A stretch of DNA of 64,000 nucleotides from Macrostomum hystrix (GCA_950097015.1 CATNEN010000007.1:1984001-2048000), one strand, 5' to 3'; counted from the stretch's first letter, positions 11,301 to 21,316 are shown. Translations and numbers: made by a program. Notes: generated by a model not told the origin, from the sequence alone.

Positions 11301-13765
11301 TGTACATACTTTATCCATTCACTATGCTAAAAATGTAAATCTTGGTGGCTTGCTTGTTCGTAATAGATTTTCGCGCAAACAGCTCAACCGATTGTCACCG
11401 TTTAAGGTCTGAAGACGAAAATCTATTTTGCCCTAAACCAAACGGTTAATATGTTACATCATTCAAATCCAGAAATGAGCTGGCCCTGAGCAGTGCAGAC
11501 AACTTAGTGTACATTCGTCGCTTCAGTCCAGTCGGCTCCCAGATGGTCCTTCTGGGAACTCTACAGGGCCACACCGCCGATGTCACCTGCGTCAAATGGT
11601 GGGCCAAGAAGAACTGCTGGGTGACGGCTTCGGAGGATCGCTCCATCAAACTCTGGGTCTGTGATTTGAGTTTAACACTAGCACTTTGTATTTTAGTGGC
11701 GAGTAGCATGAGACGCATTTTTACCTTAAAAATCTGATAATGATTGTTCCACCTTGGCTGCTAAAAAAACAGAAATCGTCTGATGATCTGCCGATCGAGG
11801 CAAGTCAATAGTACCTCAGCGATCGCTGTCAAAGCCAATTTTCGGGCTATTGACTTACAAAGTAGCTTTCGCGTCAATCGCTTTTTGCTTCTGTGCTGTA
11901 TTATTATTTATTGATTGTATCATCACAGCCGATCGTCACCGCTTTCTTAAGCCTCGTTAAAATAGTTGCTCACAATTTTATCTTTCTAGAAAGCAAAGTT
12001 TTATTTTTTCTGCATAAAATAGTTTTGATTAATCATACTTCAAGTAGTATAGGTATGTATATATTTTTGTACCCCAGAAACATAAGCGTTTTTTTACAAA
12101 ACATATAGGAATCCGGTGGGGTCAACGACTGCTTCCTGTCACTGAATGCCGGCGGCCCAGTGCAATGCGTCTGTATTGACAGTGTCAGCAACGCACTTGT
12201 TGTTGCGGTTGAGAATTCGCTTAAGTAAGTTGCTTCTACTGGATCTGTTAAATCATAAACAGAAGGGAAAATGTTTTATTTAAGTTTAAAAAACGAAATT
12301 TGCCCACTTAATAGTTGGAGCTGACATTACCCCTGTCATGTGTACATAAACGTAGCCAGATAAGTGAGGTGGGAGCTCGTGTACATAGACAAGACAGAGG
12401 AGGGGGGTGGGTACTCGCGTACATGGACAAGCCTGAGGGGGAGGTGGATACTTGTGTACATACCTAGCCTGAGGGGGAGGTGGGTATTCGTGTACATAGA
12501 CAAGCCAGAGGAGAGAGGTTGGCACTCGTTTATATACCCAAAGGAGGGATGATATATTGATTGTGCAATATTCATTGGTCAAGATAATAGCAATCGATTG
12601 AAAAATTTAATTTGTGTCGCTTGCCTTCCTTGTTTTTAGCTATAATTATGCGCAGATTCATGCTCGCTATTTAAATCCAAATTTTAGGGTCTTCGAGCCG
12701 GAGAATTTCGATCTAGTGCAACAGAACGATGGCCACTTCGATGCCATTCGATCCGTGATACACATCCCTGATAACCGTCACGTGAGCAAGTTGTGATTAT
12801 CTCAGTTGTTCTAGTCTTTATAGACACGAAATCGAATATTAATTTTGGCTGGATTTACGCTCGTATTTGCAATATTTTTAAGTTAAAAATGCGCGCAAAT
12901 GTTCACTTAAAAAAACAAAAACTATTAAACTGCGAGAAAAAATCTGTTCTTGGATACTGGTCTATTTCAAGCTTAATCACCGGAAAAATCCGTTATTACC
13001 AGTAAAATTACGCTTCCTCGCCCTGATCCAGATTGGTTTGCATGCCGCCCTGCAAGATATTTACGATGTGGTATGCTTAACAGACGGCTAAGATAGGATT
13101 TTACTCGTATAATTAGCGAATTCTTTTGTCACATGATGTCTGTTTCTACGAATGCTTCACCGTGTTTCTTTGAAATAGTCAATTTTGAATTGCTTTTCTG
13201 TTCTTTAGATAAGTACTCGTACGTTCATATTGAGCACCTCATTAATATGTTTGACAATGAAAAGCTACTCCCGTTAAAATCCCGTTTAATCTTTAATGTA
13301 ATCAGTGTGTATCCCTGATTCTTCATGTGTGTATCCCTGATCCTTCATGTGTGTATCCCTGATCCTTCATGTATTACTATTAGCTATTACACATTCGCTA
13401 AAACTCCGCACCCCACGCACCAGTATGTCACGGCCAGCTGGGACGGCCGCATCGGCGTCTGGCAGGCCTGGCGAAGCAGGCGGTCAAGGGAAGCCGGTGC
13501 ATCTACCGAAGGAGCCAATCAAGGCGAGGCCAGCGCCGTGGCAGCGATGCCTGCGGCGCTGCTGATCCGAGACGCCTTCAAGCGGGACCTAGCAGACCAG
13601 CAGCTCTACGTGGCCAGCGAGGCCGAATGGGAGGAGAAAATCGAGTCGAAGATACGCGAATTGAAGGCCGCCTACTACGACTCAGAGCTGCTGCACGCGC
13701 ACGAGTTTCCGCAGAGGCGCAGCCAGACGGCCGGGGCTCGGCGCCGACCGTTCGCTCAGTTCTGA
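8270..13765 (+). CDS. WD40-repeat protein, WDR49/CFAP337-like (C-terminal 410 aa; 5' end outside)
   Basis: Spliced model: 8270-8366, 8524-8645, 10461-10639, 10709-10807, 11473-11656, 12109-12224, 12688-12781, 13424-13765. The sum is 1,233 nt (410 codons plus stop), all junctions are GT-AG and all phases agree. The product has WD40 blades with visible motifs: ELDILVAACEDSNVYVIGFD, then YLVTSGWDQRICIWNLETGE, then LQGHTADVTCVKW...TASEDRSIKLW, then GHFDAIRSVIHIPD and YVTASWDGRIGVW. A charged helical tail follows (about the last 75 residues, rich in E, K, R). The motif order resembles the WDR49/CFAP337 group of ciliary WD proteins, which would act as an axonemal scaffold. That family call is from memory of the pattern; another large WD40 protein remains possible. 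The N-terminal blades must lie beyond the satellite, to the left of the window. Several introns hold minisatellites and one holds a SINE. Confidence 0.75.
8524..8645 (+). CDS. WD40 gene exon b
   Basis: Acceptor CATGCAG/AC. Encodes YVIGFDEKAFGVLVSM and then a Ser/Ala-rich loop ending SIESTSE. The donor GAG/GTTCGG is weak; reading on instead reaches a stop inside the 27-bp array at about 8718. Phase 0 fits the next exon. Confidence 0.65.
8703..9399. repeat. 27-bp minisatellite with internal hairpin, about 26 units
   Basis: The unit contains TGATTGGTTG followed by the perfect inverted repeat GTTGTT-GGG-AACAAC and CAGGCTC. Half of the units have GTTGCTGGGAGCAAC, which keeps the pairing through a compensatory change. 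It is intronic in the WD40 gene. The 325-aa reverse-strand open frame 8505-9482 is repeat translation. Confidence 0.95.
9400..9750. other. Intron sequence without recognised features
   Basis: Unique AT-leaning sequence between the 27-bp array and the SINE. No exon, array or RNA gene is seen. Confidence 0.5.
9751..10120 (+). repeat. tRNA-derived SINE, full-length copy
   Basis: The head carries a Pol III A-box-like GGCAGAGTGGTC and a B-box-like AGTTCAATTCC. A body of about 290 bp follows, containing ACGATGAGAAAGTCAGGGCA and GATGTACACAC, with a TG-rich stretch, and it ends in an ATT-repeat tail. The copy at 55710-56053 in opposite orientation shares the whole order of blocks with scattered substitutions and indels. 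Two dispersed copies with Pol III boxes and a simple tail define a SINE. It is intronic. Confidence 0.88.
10121..10460. other. Intron sequence without recognised features
   Basis: Unique sequence leading to the acceptor TTGTCACCAG at 10460. No further repeat or exon is seen. Confidence 0.5.
10461..10639 (+). CDS. WD40 gene exon c
   Basis: Acceptor CACCAG/ATG. Encodes a blade with HNGVVTCFAVIP and LVTSGWDQRICIWNLETGE, a canonical GH-WD-like unit. The donor GA/GTGAGT is phase 2. The ATG at its start is an internal Met in this model. Confidence 0.88.
10709..10807 (+). CDS. WD40 gene exon d
   Basis: Acceptor TTTTAG/G. Encodes LVDVFRNVDSKLWEEREL and AADDAILDMCYSPER. The donor AAAG/GTAG is phase 2. 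The intron before it is only 69 bp. Confidence 0.85.
10900..11293. repeat. 45-bp minisatellite, about 9 units
   Basis: The unit includes GTTGGACTAGTCGAGGAG and GGTGGGTGCAGATG. It lies in the intron between exons d and e. A unit length divisible by three keeps frames open on both strands. Confidence 0.94.
11473..11656 (+). CDS. WD40 gene exon e
   Basis: Acceptor ATCCAG/A. Encodes NELALSSADNLVYIRRFSP, TLQGHTADVTCVKW and TASEDRSIKLW, one complete classical WD40 blade. The donor TGG/GTCTGT is phase 0. Confidence 0.9.
11657..12108. other. AT-rich intron without arrays
   Basis: One of the few introns in this gene with no tandem repeat. It ends in a T-rich tract (about 12090-12096) and the acceptor CATATAG. 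Confidence 0.6.
12109..12224 (+). CDS. WD40 gene exon f
   Basis: Encodes ESGGVNDCFLSLNAGGPVQC and VCIDSVSNALVVAVENSL, a diverged blade. Donor TTAA/GTAAGT, phase 2. Confidence 0.87.
12362..12546. repeat. Degenerate ~38-bp minisatellite, about 5 units
   Basis: Units share GAGGGGGAGGTGG and TCGTGTACATAGACAAGC. Intronic between exons f and g. Open frames on both strands here (for example 12286-12582) are repeat translations. Confidence 0.85.
12688..12781 (+). CDS. WD40 gene exon g
   Basis: Acceptor TTTTAG/G. Encodes VFEPENFDLVQQNDGHFDAI and RSVIHIPDNRH, the start of the last clear blade. Donor CAC/GTGAGC, phase 0. Confidence 0.87.
13305..13371. repeat. 22-bp repeat, 3 units
   Basis: Three near-identical copies of GTGTGTATCCCTGATC-type units about 55 bp upstream of the last exon's acceptor. 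Confidence 0.8.
13424..13765 (+). CDS. WD40 gene terminal exon h
   Basis: Acceptor GCACCAG/TATGTC. Encodes YVTASWDGRIGVWQAW, then an Ala/Glu-rich linker, then a basic/acidic helical tail (FKRDLADQQLYVASEAEWEE and onward), with the stop TGA at 13763-13765. The GC-rich exon contrasts with the AT-rich flank. Confidence 0.88.
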   Translation, partial: YVTASWDGRIGVWQAWRSRRSREAGASTEGANQGEASAVAAMPAALLIRDAFKRDLADQQLYVASEAEWEEKIESKIRELKAAYYDSELLHAHEFPQRRSQTAGARRRPFAQF

Positions 13766-14659
13766 CGATTGCGGCCAGTCAAAAATTTCTGACACGGTTT
13801 CATCCTTTAAAATTTCTTTTCTCAGCGATATTTTCACTCTCTTCCTACTTAAATTATTAATTAGACATGCGCTGATTGGCTTCCTGTTGTCAGTAGTATA
13901 AATAGTGCATGAAAGAAAAAATCAGATCGTAAGCGTAAAACGTAAAAAACGTTTCAACAGATGAAGTTAGCGAGTAAAAATCAGCAGTTCATTTTCGAGC
14001 TTAGAAACGAATGGATTCAACTAATTATTGCAGCACTTCTTTTAATGTAAATAGTAAATTAGTGACGTCTAATAATCTGTTCACAACACGATACTATTTT
14101 ATATGCATATTTTTCTGATTTCTGATTCAAATGTATTTCATATCGCTTGCATGCTCACAGACTTAACCTCTGTTTACTAAAGTTAAATTTGGGCTGCCAC
14201 GGATGACTTTTCCCTTAACTGCATAAAGTACAAATAATGGAAGCTGATAGTGACAGCAACTGTTTAAATTAATTTAATATTAAACTGTTACCTAAATATA
14301 GCTATTCAACTGTTCCTCTGACCACTGCATTATGCTCGTAGAATCACAGATTAAACAATTTGAAAATTTTACAATCAAGGGCAAATTATTATCCTTACTT
14401 AGTTTTCTAGTTTTCCGATCAAAGCGAAGTTCACTCGTAAATCAGAAAGGATATATGAATAATACTTTTAAAACTGCCGATATGTATCGAAAAGGCAAAA
14501 AATAAAAAGTGTTTCTGTTCAAATACAAACTTAAATATGATTGTATCGAACTAAAACATAAATTACTTGACACCATAACTGCATGCCATGTACGGAGTAT
14601 CGGGTTTTTTTTGCAATTAAAAAAAAATTGTAAATTACAAAATTGTACAATTAAAACGC
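13766..14659. other. AT-rich intergenic sequence (3' flank of WD40 gene)
   Basis: No array or convincing exon. It contains the likely 3' UTR of the WD40 gene. An AATAAA near 14500 is possible, but I cannot show that it is the poly(A) signal. Confidence 0.5.
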
Positions 14660-14664
14660 AAAAA
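14660..14664 (-). terminator. Pol III T-run terminator of tRNA-Gly
   Basis: Five A on the plus strand give TTTTT on the transcribed minus strand, two bases after the tRNA discriminator position. Confidence 0.75.
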
Positions 14665-14666
14665 TT

Positions 14667-14738
14667 TGCGAGTGCCGGGAGTCGAACCCGGGTCGAATGC
14701 TTGGAAGGCATCCATGCTAACCGTTACACCACACTCGC
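14667..14738 (-). tRNA. tRNA-Gly (anticodon UCC)
   Basis: 72 nt on the minus strand. A perfect 7-bp acceptor stem is formed by GCGAGTG at the 5' end and CACTCGC at the 3' end, followed by discriminator A. The A box is TGGTGTAACGG and the B box GGTTCGACTCC. The anticodon loop CTTCCAA inside an ATGC/GCAT stem gives anticodon TCC, which reads GGA. The sequence matches the usual animal tRNA-Gly plan, has no intron, and is followed by a T5 terminator. All stems look intact, so it is probably functional. Confidence 0.95.
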
Positions 14739-15364
14739 TTCGGCGTAAGGGGAAGTCCAATGGGCAAATTAAAGGGCTTCGCCTTTCAAAAGTACATATT
14801 ATGGAGTTTTATGGACTGTCCAGTCCGTGGACCACACCACAAATTTGTAACCCAGGGAATGCTGCTAATTATTTATCTTATTCAAAGAAGCCAATTGTTT
14901 TCTGGTCAATGATTATATATCCAGACCTTCCCGTCAATAGTCACAATTTGTAATGAAAATGTGAGTGTTTTCGTATCTACTACTGAGAGTACCATCTCTG
15001 ATAAATATGTTAAAAAAGAGCAAAAATATCTAGACGTCATGTTTCAGTGCTACCAAATGCACTCAGCAGAATTAACGGAATTATTACTGCATGGCAACGA
15101 ATCAACGCCAAGCGAATGATTTGCAAAGTCAAGCGAATCATCAGCTAACTGAAGAGGGCAGGCAGGCGGGGAATTGTTGAGATCTGAGATTAGTCAGTTC
15201 CCTTGAGCAGCCTATATGAGCACTAATCAATGTGACAGCAAAGCACAAGCGGCACATTCACAAGGTAATTATGATGTAGAATGTAGATGAACTAAATATA
15301 TCATATTCGATGACACTTTGCTGAGCTTGTGCGTTAAACCAATTTCTTTAAATTTTCATTTCCT
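14739..15364. other. Intergenic sequence without recognised features
   Basis: Mixed-composition unique sequence between the tRNA gene and the pyrimidine array. No gene or repeat is supported. Confidence 0.5.
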
Positions 15365-16540
15365 TCTCCACTTTCTTCCTTCTCTCCTCTCTTCCTTCTC
15401 CCCTCTCTTCCTTCTCTCCTCTCTTCCTTCTCCCCTCTCTTCCTTCTCTCCTCTCTTCCTTCTCCATTATCTTCCTTCTCCCCTCTCTTCCTTCTCTCCT
15501 CTCTTCCTTCTCTCCTCTCTTCCTTCTCTCCTCTCTTCCTTCTCCCCTCTCTTCCTTCTCCCCTCTCTTCCTTCTCTCCTCTCTTCCTTCTCCCCTCTCT
15601 TCCTTCTCCCCTCTCTTCCTTCTCTCCTCTCTTCCTTCTCCCCTCTCTTCCTTCTCTCCTCTCTTCCTTCTCTCCTCTCTTCCTTCTCTCCTCTCTTCCT
15701 TCTCTCCTCTCTTCCTTCTCCCCTCTCTTCCTTCTCTCCTCTCTTCCTTCTCCCCTCTCTTCCTTCTCTCCTCTCTTCCTTCTCTCCTCTCTTCCTTCTC
15801 TCCTCTCTTCCTTCTCCCCTCTCTTCCTTCTCTCCTCTCTTCCTTCTCCCCTCTCTTCCTTCTCCCCTCTCTTCCTTCTCTCCTCTCTTCCTTCTCTCCT
15901 CTCTTCCTTCTCCCCTCTCTTCCTTCTCCCCTCTCTTCCTTCTCCCCTCTCTTCCTTCTCCCCTCTCTTCCTTCTCCATTCTCTTCCTTCTCCCCTCTCT
16001 TCCTTCTCCCCTCTCTTCCTTCTCCCCTCTCTTCCTTCTCCCCTCTCTTCCTTCTCCCCTCTCTTCCTTCTCCATTCTCTTCCTTCTCCCCTCTCTTCCT
16101 TCTCCCCTCTCTTCCTTCTCCCCTCTCTTCCTTCTCCCCTCTCTTCCTTCTCCCCTCTCTTCCTTCTCTCCTCTCTTCCTTCTCCCCTCTCTTCCTTCTC
16201 TCCTCTCTTCCTTCTCCCCTCTCTTCCTTCTCCCCTCTCTTCCTTCTCCCCTCTCTTCCTTCTCTCCTCTCTTCCTTCTCTCCTCTCTTCCTTCTCTCCT
16301 CTCTTCCTTCTCCCCTCTCTTCCTTCTCTCCTCTCTTCCTTCTCCCCTCTCTTCCTTCTCTCCTCTCTTCCTTCTCCATTCTCTTCCTTCTCCCCTCTCT
16401 TCCTTCTCCCCTCTCTTCCTTCTCCCCTCTCTTCCTTCTCCCCTCTCTTCCTTCTCCCCTCTCTTCCTTCTCCCCTCTCTTCCTTCTCCCCTCTCTTCCT
16501 TCTCCCCTCTCTTCCTTCTCCCCTCTCTTCCTTCTCCCCA
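15365..16540. repeat. 16-bp homopyrimidine array, about 73 units
   Basis: Unit TCTCTTCCTTCTCCCC with a C/T variant (CTCC/CCCC) and rare CCATT units. The plus strand is essentially all C and T for 1.2 kb; the only purines are the A of about five CCATT units. No stop occurs in several frames, which produces spurious 400-aa open frames on both strands. Such tracts can form intramolecular triplex DNA. Confidence 0.97.
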
Positions 16541-17301
16541 ATAAAGTATAAATTTATTCCTTTAGACTCTTCCTTCTCATCACAATTTTCTCCTCATTTC
16601 TCCAACCTGTAGTTAAAAGTACTTAGTAGTACTCGTACAATGTTATTACTAAAATCATTTTTCAATTTGACATTACTAATCGAATGCATTTGACAATTAG
16701 TTCTGAACACTTTAATGCAGCAAATATATTTAATCAAAACCAATTCAAATTAATTTCCAGCAAAGTGTTGAACAAAATATTTAATTTATAATATGCAACA
16801 GGCCAACTGAATGTGCCCAAGCTACAATTACCTTTGAAAACAGCACACATGCCGAATAAAATCACATTGAATTAGTGGAGGAAAACTAATTAGCATACTT
16901 CCTAGCGATTTTAAGTGTGACAAATGACAAAGACGATTAAAGCGTATTAACAAATTCTTAGCATGGAGACAAAGGTAACACAGAGACTTAAATAATTTAA
17001 TAATTTCAATAATTTAGACTTTTATTTTTGAGTAACCACTTTTCTAATAAAAAATTAATCTTAAAAGCCAACGCAGGGGCTTAGCCTAGGGCAATAAAAC
17101 AAACATTTTACCCGCATTCGTATGGTTTACATTCCAAGTTTTTTTTCGTAAGTAGATATTTCATATTTGTTTAAATGCACCCACTTTTTGTTAACCTTTT
17201 TGGTCTAATGATGACTCTAACCAATTGCAGCAAAACCCGTGCAGTTAGTTTTGATCGATTGCGCAACAAGCCAAACTAACATCTCTGTTTTATAGTAAAG
17301 A
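16541..17301. other. AT-rich intergenic sequence (3' flank of the GPCR)
   Basis: No array. TTTATT at 17021-17026 reads AATAAA on the minus strand, about 280 bp downstream of the GPCR stop, and is a candidate poly(A) signal. Confidence 0.5.
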
Positions 17302-18753
17302 TCAAATGTAGGTTGCCAGCAACGGTTTTTCCGCGGCTTTTCCGTTCTCGCCGCCAGATTCAATGCCGTCTCCGGAGCCGGGGCCGCTTGGGATCCCGGC
17401 GGCTCGATTAGCCATGCAGGTACCGCCGCCGCCGCCGCCGCCGCGGCCGCCGCCGCCGCCCCCTCGCCTAGTAGCTCTGTCAGTCCGGCTGTTGTTCAGG
17501 TAATAATCTTCAGTACGGCACCGTTTACCGCTGGCCAGTTCGCCTCCGCCGGAGGTCGCGGCTGCGGCGTTCGACGAGCAGCCGCGGCAGGCGACCACGC
17601 TGCCCCGGGTGCGGGCAAACAGCAGCAGGACGTGCCTGCGGTACTGCGCCCCAGTGGCCAGGTAAATGAGAAAATTCAGCGAATAGTGCGAGATGGAAAT
17701 CTCGTCGATAACCTTCTTGACGCGCGCCATGGCGAAGTGGCGCCTCCAGGCTGGATCCAGCAGCACCTCGGCGTCCGTGAGGTTCTGGCTGCCGAAGCCG
17801 GCGAATGTCTGCAGGCCGTAGACCAGGCCGGCTGGCAACGAGGTCAGGATGACAAAGAAGGACACGCTGAGCAGCATGATGGTGCTGGACATGAAGCGAC
17901 CCTCGGCACCGCTTTCCTCACCTCCTCCGCCTCCGCCGCCAGCGCCACCGGCGCCGCGAATTTCCGCGGGTCGCGGGCCGCCTTCGACGCAGTTTCGTCG
18001 ATTCCGATTGGCTGAAATCTTGTACATCTCGTGAATGACTAGCAGGTTGAATACAAGCGCAGTGACAGGCACCAGGCCGCTGATTACAATCTCGGTGGTC
18101 AGGGTGTATGCCAGCCAGAGCCAGCCTTCGCTGTGCACCATGCAGGCGTCCTGGTCGAAGGCTTTGAAGTTCAACTGGGCCAGATTCCACACAATGACGC
18201 CGGCCGTCATGAAGCCAATGACCATGTAGGCCCGACGCGTGCTGCAGAGCGACTCTCGTCTGAACGGGAAACAGATGGAGATCCAGCGTTCAACGGTGAA
18301 GCCCAGCACAAGGATGGGAGACAGGTACTGTGCTGTCAGCAGCACCACGGGCAGAACCATGCACATGACCACATTCTCGATGGCAATGTTCCAAGCTTCG
18401 CGCATCTCTTGAAATGTGTGCAACACCAGGAATACCAGATCCCAGATAGACAGGGCGGCCAGGTACACGGCCGAGGAGTTGTTCCTTCGAACCTCGGGAT
18501 TTAGCCACACGTAGGCGCTCAGACTGTTGCCAAATAATCCCAGGATGTACCAGAGCGGTGTGACAACCCGATCGAATAGCAGAAAGTTGGGAATAAACCT
18601 GCCATACAGGTGCATCGGGTGCGGGTAGCGAGTCATCAAGGACGCTGGCGAGGATGACGTTGTGATGGACATTTTTGGCTCGCCAATTGGAAATCTTTCC
18701 GATGCTGAAATGGTGGTCAATTGGTGGGAGCTAATTCTTTTCTGTTTGGACAT
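17302..18753 (-). CDS. Intronless class A (rhodopsin-like) GPCR, probable neuropeptide receptor, 483 aa
   Basis: The minus-strand frame has seven hydrophobic segments: TM1 about 62-84 with the GN pair (FGNSL, 74-78); TM2 about 95-117 with LAALSIWDLVF (Asp105, the conserved TM2 acid); TM3 about 128-153 with Cys131; TM4 about 176-193 with Trp189; TM5 about 217-241 with Pro229; TM6 about 289-312; TM7 about 350-367. Cys204 can pair with Cys131. The DRY box is ERW (155-157), TM6 has SLP in place of CWxP, and TM7 has LNFLIY where NPxxY is expected, so it is diverged. Loop 3 and the C-tail carry poly-Gly. It would be a plasma-membrane receptor coupling to G proteins; the ligand is unknown. The first Met is used, and Met28 is an alternative. 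It is a single exon in an intron-rich neighbourhood, so retrocopy ancestry is possible. Confidence 0.87.
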   Translation of the reverse strand: MSKQKRISSHQLTTISASERFPIGEPKMSITTSSSPASLMTRYPHPMHLYGRFIPNFLLFDRVVTPLWYILGLFGNSLSAYVWLNPEVRRNNSSAVYLAALSIWDLVFLVLHTFQEMREAWNIAIENVVMCMVLPVVLLTAQYLSPILVLGFTVERWISICFPFRRESLCSTRRAYMVIGFMTAGVIVWNLAQLNFKAFDQDACMVHSEGWLWLAYTLTTEIVISGLVPVTALVFNLLVIHEMYKISANRNRRNCVEGGPRPAEIRGAGGAGGGGGGGEESGAEGRFMSSTIMLLSVSFFVILTSLPAGLVYGLQTFAGFGSQNLTDAEVLLDPAWRRHFAMARVKKVIDEISISHYSLNFLIYLATGAQYRRHVLLLFARTRGSVVACRGCSSNAAAATSGGGELASGKRCRTEDYYLNNSRTDRATRRGGGGGGRGGGGGGGTCMANRAAGIPSGPGSGDGIESGGENGKAAEKPLLATYI

Positions 18754-18805
18754 TTTCGTTTCAAAGGATCGCTTTCAAAGATTTTTTAAAGTTGGGTTTA
18801 CCAGC

Positions 18806-19960
18806 AGCGGCTAGTGAGGTAGGGTAATCAATCGGGCATTTGAAGGACCATTGGCTAGTGAGGTAGGGTAATCAATCGGGCATTTGAAGGACCAGTGGCT
18901 AGTGAGGTAGGGTAATCAATCGGGCATTTGAAGGACCAGTGGCTAGTGAGGTAGGGTAATCAATCGGGCATTTGAAGGACCATTGGCTAGTGAGGTAGGG
19001 TAATCAATCGGGCATTTGAAGGACCAGCGGCTAGTGAGGTAGGGTAATCAATCGGGCATTTGAAGGACCAGTGGCTAGTGAGGTAGGGTAATCAATCGGG
19101 CATTTGAAGGACCAGTGGCTAGGGAGGCAGGGTTTCCAGTTGGGCATTTGAAGGACCAGTGGCTAGGGAGGCAGGGTTTCCAGTTGCAGATTTGAAGGAC
19201 CTTTGGCGGTAGGGTTTCCAGTTGGGCATTTGAAGGACCATTGGCTAGTGAGGCAGGGTTTTCAGTTGGGCATTTGAAGGACCAGTGGCTAGGGAGGCAG
19301 GGCTTCCAGTTGCAGATTTGAAGGACCATTGGCTATAGTGAGGTATGGTTACCAATCGGGCATTTGAAGGACCAGTGGCTAGTGAGGTAGGGTTTCCAGT
19401 TGGGCATTTGAAGGACCATTGGCTAGTGAGGTAGGGTTACCAATCGGCTGCATTTGAAGGACCATTGGCTAGTGAGGTAGGGTTACCAATCGGGCATTTG
19501 AAGGACCATTGGCTAGTGAGGTAGGGTTACCAATCGGCATTTGAAGGACCATTGGCTATAGTGAGGTATAGGGTTACCAATCGGGCATTTGAAGGACTAG
19601 TGGCTAGGGAGGCAGGGTTTCCAGTTGCAGATTTAAAGGACCATTGGCGGTAGGGTTTCCAGTTGGGCATTTGAAGGACCAGTGGCTAGGGAGGCAGGGT
19701 TTCCAATTGCAGATTTGAAGGACCAGTGGTTAGGGAGGCAGGGTTTCCAATTGCAGATTTGAAGGACCATTGGCGGTAGGGTTTCCAGTTGGGCATTTGA
19801 AGGACCAGTGGCTAGGGAGGCAGGGTTTCCAATTGCAGATTTGAAGGACCAGTGGTTAGGGAGGCAGGGTTTCCAATTGCAGATTTGAAGGACCAGTGGT
19901 TAGGGAGGCAGGGTTTCCAGTTGGGCATTTGAAGGACCATTGCCTAGTGCGTTAGGGTTA
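18806..19960. repeat. 44-bp minisatellite upstream of the GPCR, about 26 units
   Basis: Units share GGGCATTTGAAGGACCA and GGCTAGTGAGGTAGGG. A second subtype has GGTTTCCAGTTGCAGATT, and some units lose about 10-20 bp (for example around 19200). It begins about 50 bp 5' of the GPCR start codon, so it occupies the presumed promoter or 5' UTR. Confidence 0.95.
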
Positions 19961-20833
19961 CCAGCTTCTATATGAAGTTCATTAGGGCTAAAATAAGCGT
20001 CCAATAGTGCTTCCTAAATTAGATTTAGCATATGAGCAGCCAATAGAAGGCTTCGGTTAATTCAAAGCTATTCCAAGCCGCTACCAGTCTGTCTGGGGGA
20101 ATTAAACGCATTTCCATTTCTATTTAGTAAAAGGGCACATTTTTTACAAACTAAAAACAAATGAAGAAGCCATTTAATTTTAATGCCAAAAGATTCCAGC
20201 ACGCCACAGGCAGTGCTTCAGCAAATTTAGGCACTATACGAACCCTTTCCATTACCCGTTGTGTTAACTCCGCATGGGAACTAGCCACCTGTGTCTATAT
20301 CATCTCGTGCCCATGCTATAGGCAAAGCCGTAAACTGAAATCACCCCTATATATAGGACTTCACAGGCTTGGCACTTTGCCTTAACTTGCATTCTTTCTC
20401 ATTCTGAGCAGTGCCACCAACCGCAAGCTGTTATTGACGAAAAAATGATGGATGAGGTGGAACTGTTTGTTAAATTGTGCGCTCACTAATAATAAAGTAC
20501 TCCGCGTTGGCCTGTACCGTGAAGACCGGTATATATTATATATTATTTTATACATATCGGCTGAAATGGAACAATTCTCGGGCCTGAAGGTTGTCCACTT
20601 TAGCAGGTTGCGTTCAAGGGTTTTAATGAGTAAAAACAGAACGGAGGAAAGAGAGGGGAGTAATACGATGAGGAGAAACAGGGGCGAGGCATTGCTCAGA
20701 TGTGCCAAAGGCATAGCTGACCATAGTGGCTTGGGAATGGGAAGGTACTTAAGGAAATTGGAGAAGAAAGTGGAAGTTTATAGGGAGTAATTCGAATTGC
20801 GAAGACAGGAAGTCATTTTTAGAGGGGAGAATG
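19961..20833. other. Unique intergenic sequence
   Basis: Open frames at 20161-20385 and 20452-20790 have no domain or splice support. No array is seen. Confidence 0.5.
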
Positions 20834-21316
20834 TGAAGATTGAGTGAAGAGAATGGCAATACGCAGAGGGAAGAATGGGAATACGGAGAGGGGAAATGGG
20901 AATACGCAGAGGGGAGAATGGGAATACGCAGAGGGGAGAATACGAATACGGAGAGGGCAGAATGGAAGAGGGAGAGGGGAGAATGGGAAGAGGGAGAGTG
21001 GAGAAGGGGATGATGGAGAGGGGAGAACGGGAAGAGGGAGAGAGGAGAATGGAAAGACAGAGAGGGGAGAATGAAAAGACAGAGAGGGGAGAATGGGAAG
21101 AGTGAGAGCGGAGAATGGGAAGACAGAGAGGGGAGAATGGAAAGACAGAGAGGGGAGAATGAAAAGACAGAGAGGGGAGAATGGGAAGAGTGAGAGCGGA
21201 GAATGGGAAGACAGAGAGGGGAGAATGGAAAGACAGAGAGGGGAGAATGGAAAGACAGAGAGGGGAGAATGAAAAGACAGATAGGGCAGAATGGGAAGAG
21301 TGAGAGGGGAGAAAAA
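20834..21316. repeat. 22-bp purine-rich minisatellite, about 22 units
   Basis: Units are GAGAGGGGAGAATGG plus AAGACA or GAATACG. The plus strand is almost all purine. Both strands stay open, so reverse frames of about 200 aa (20778-21442) are artefacts. Confidence 0.93.

Noticed and set aside
15318-16544. Open frames of about 400 aa on both strands
   Set aside because: Both come from a 16-bp C/T array; Ser/Leu/Pro/Phe on one strand and Arg/Glu/Lys/Gly on the other is what that repeat must encode.
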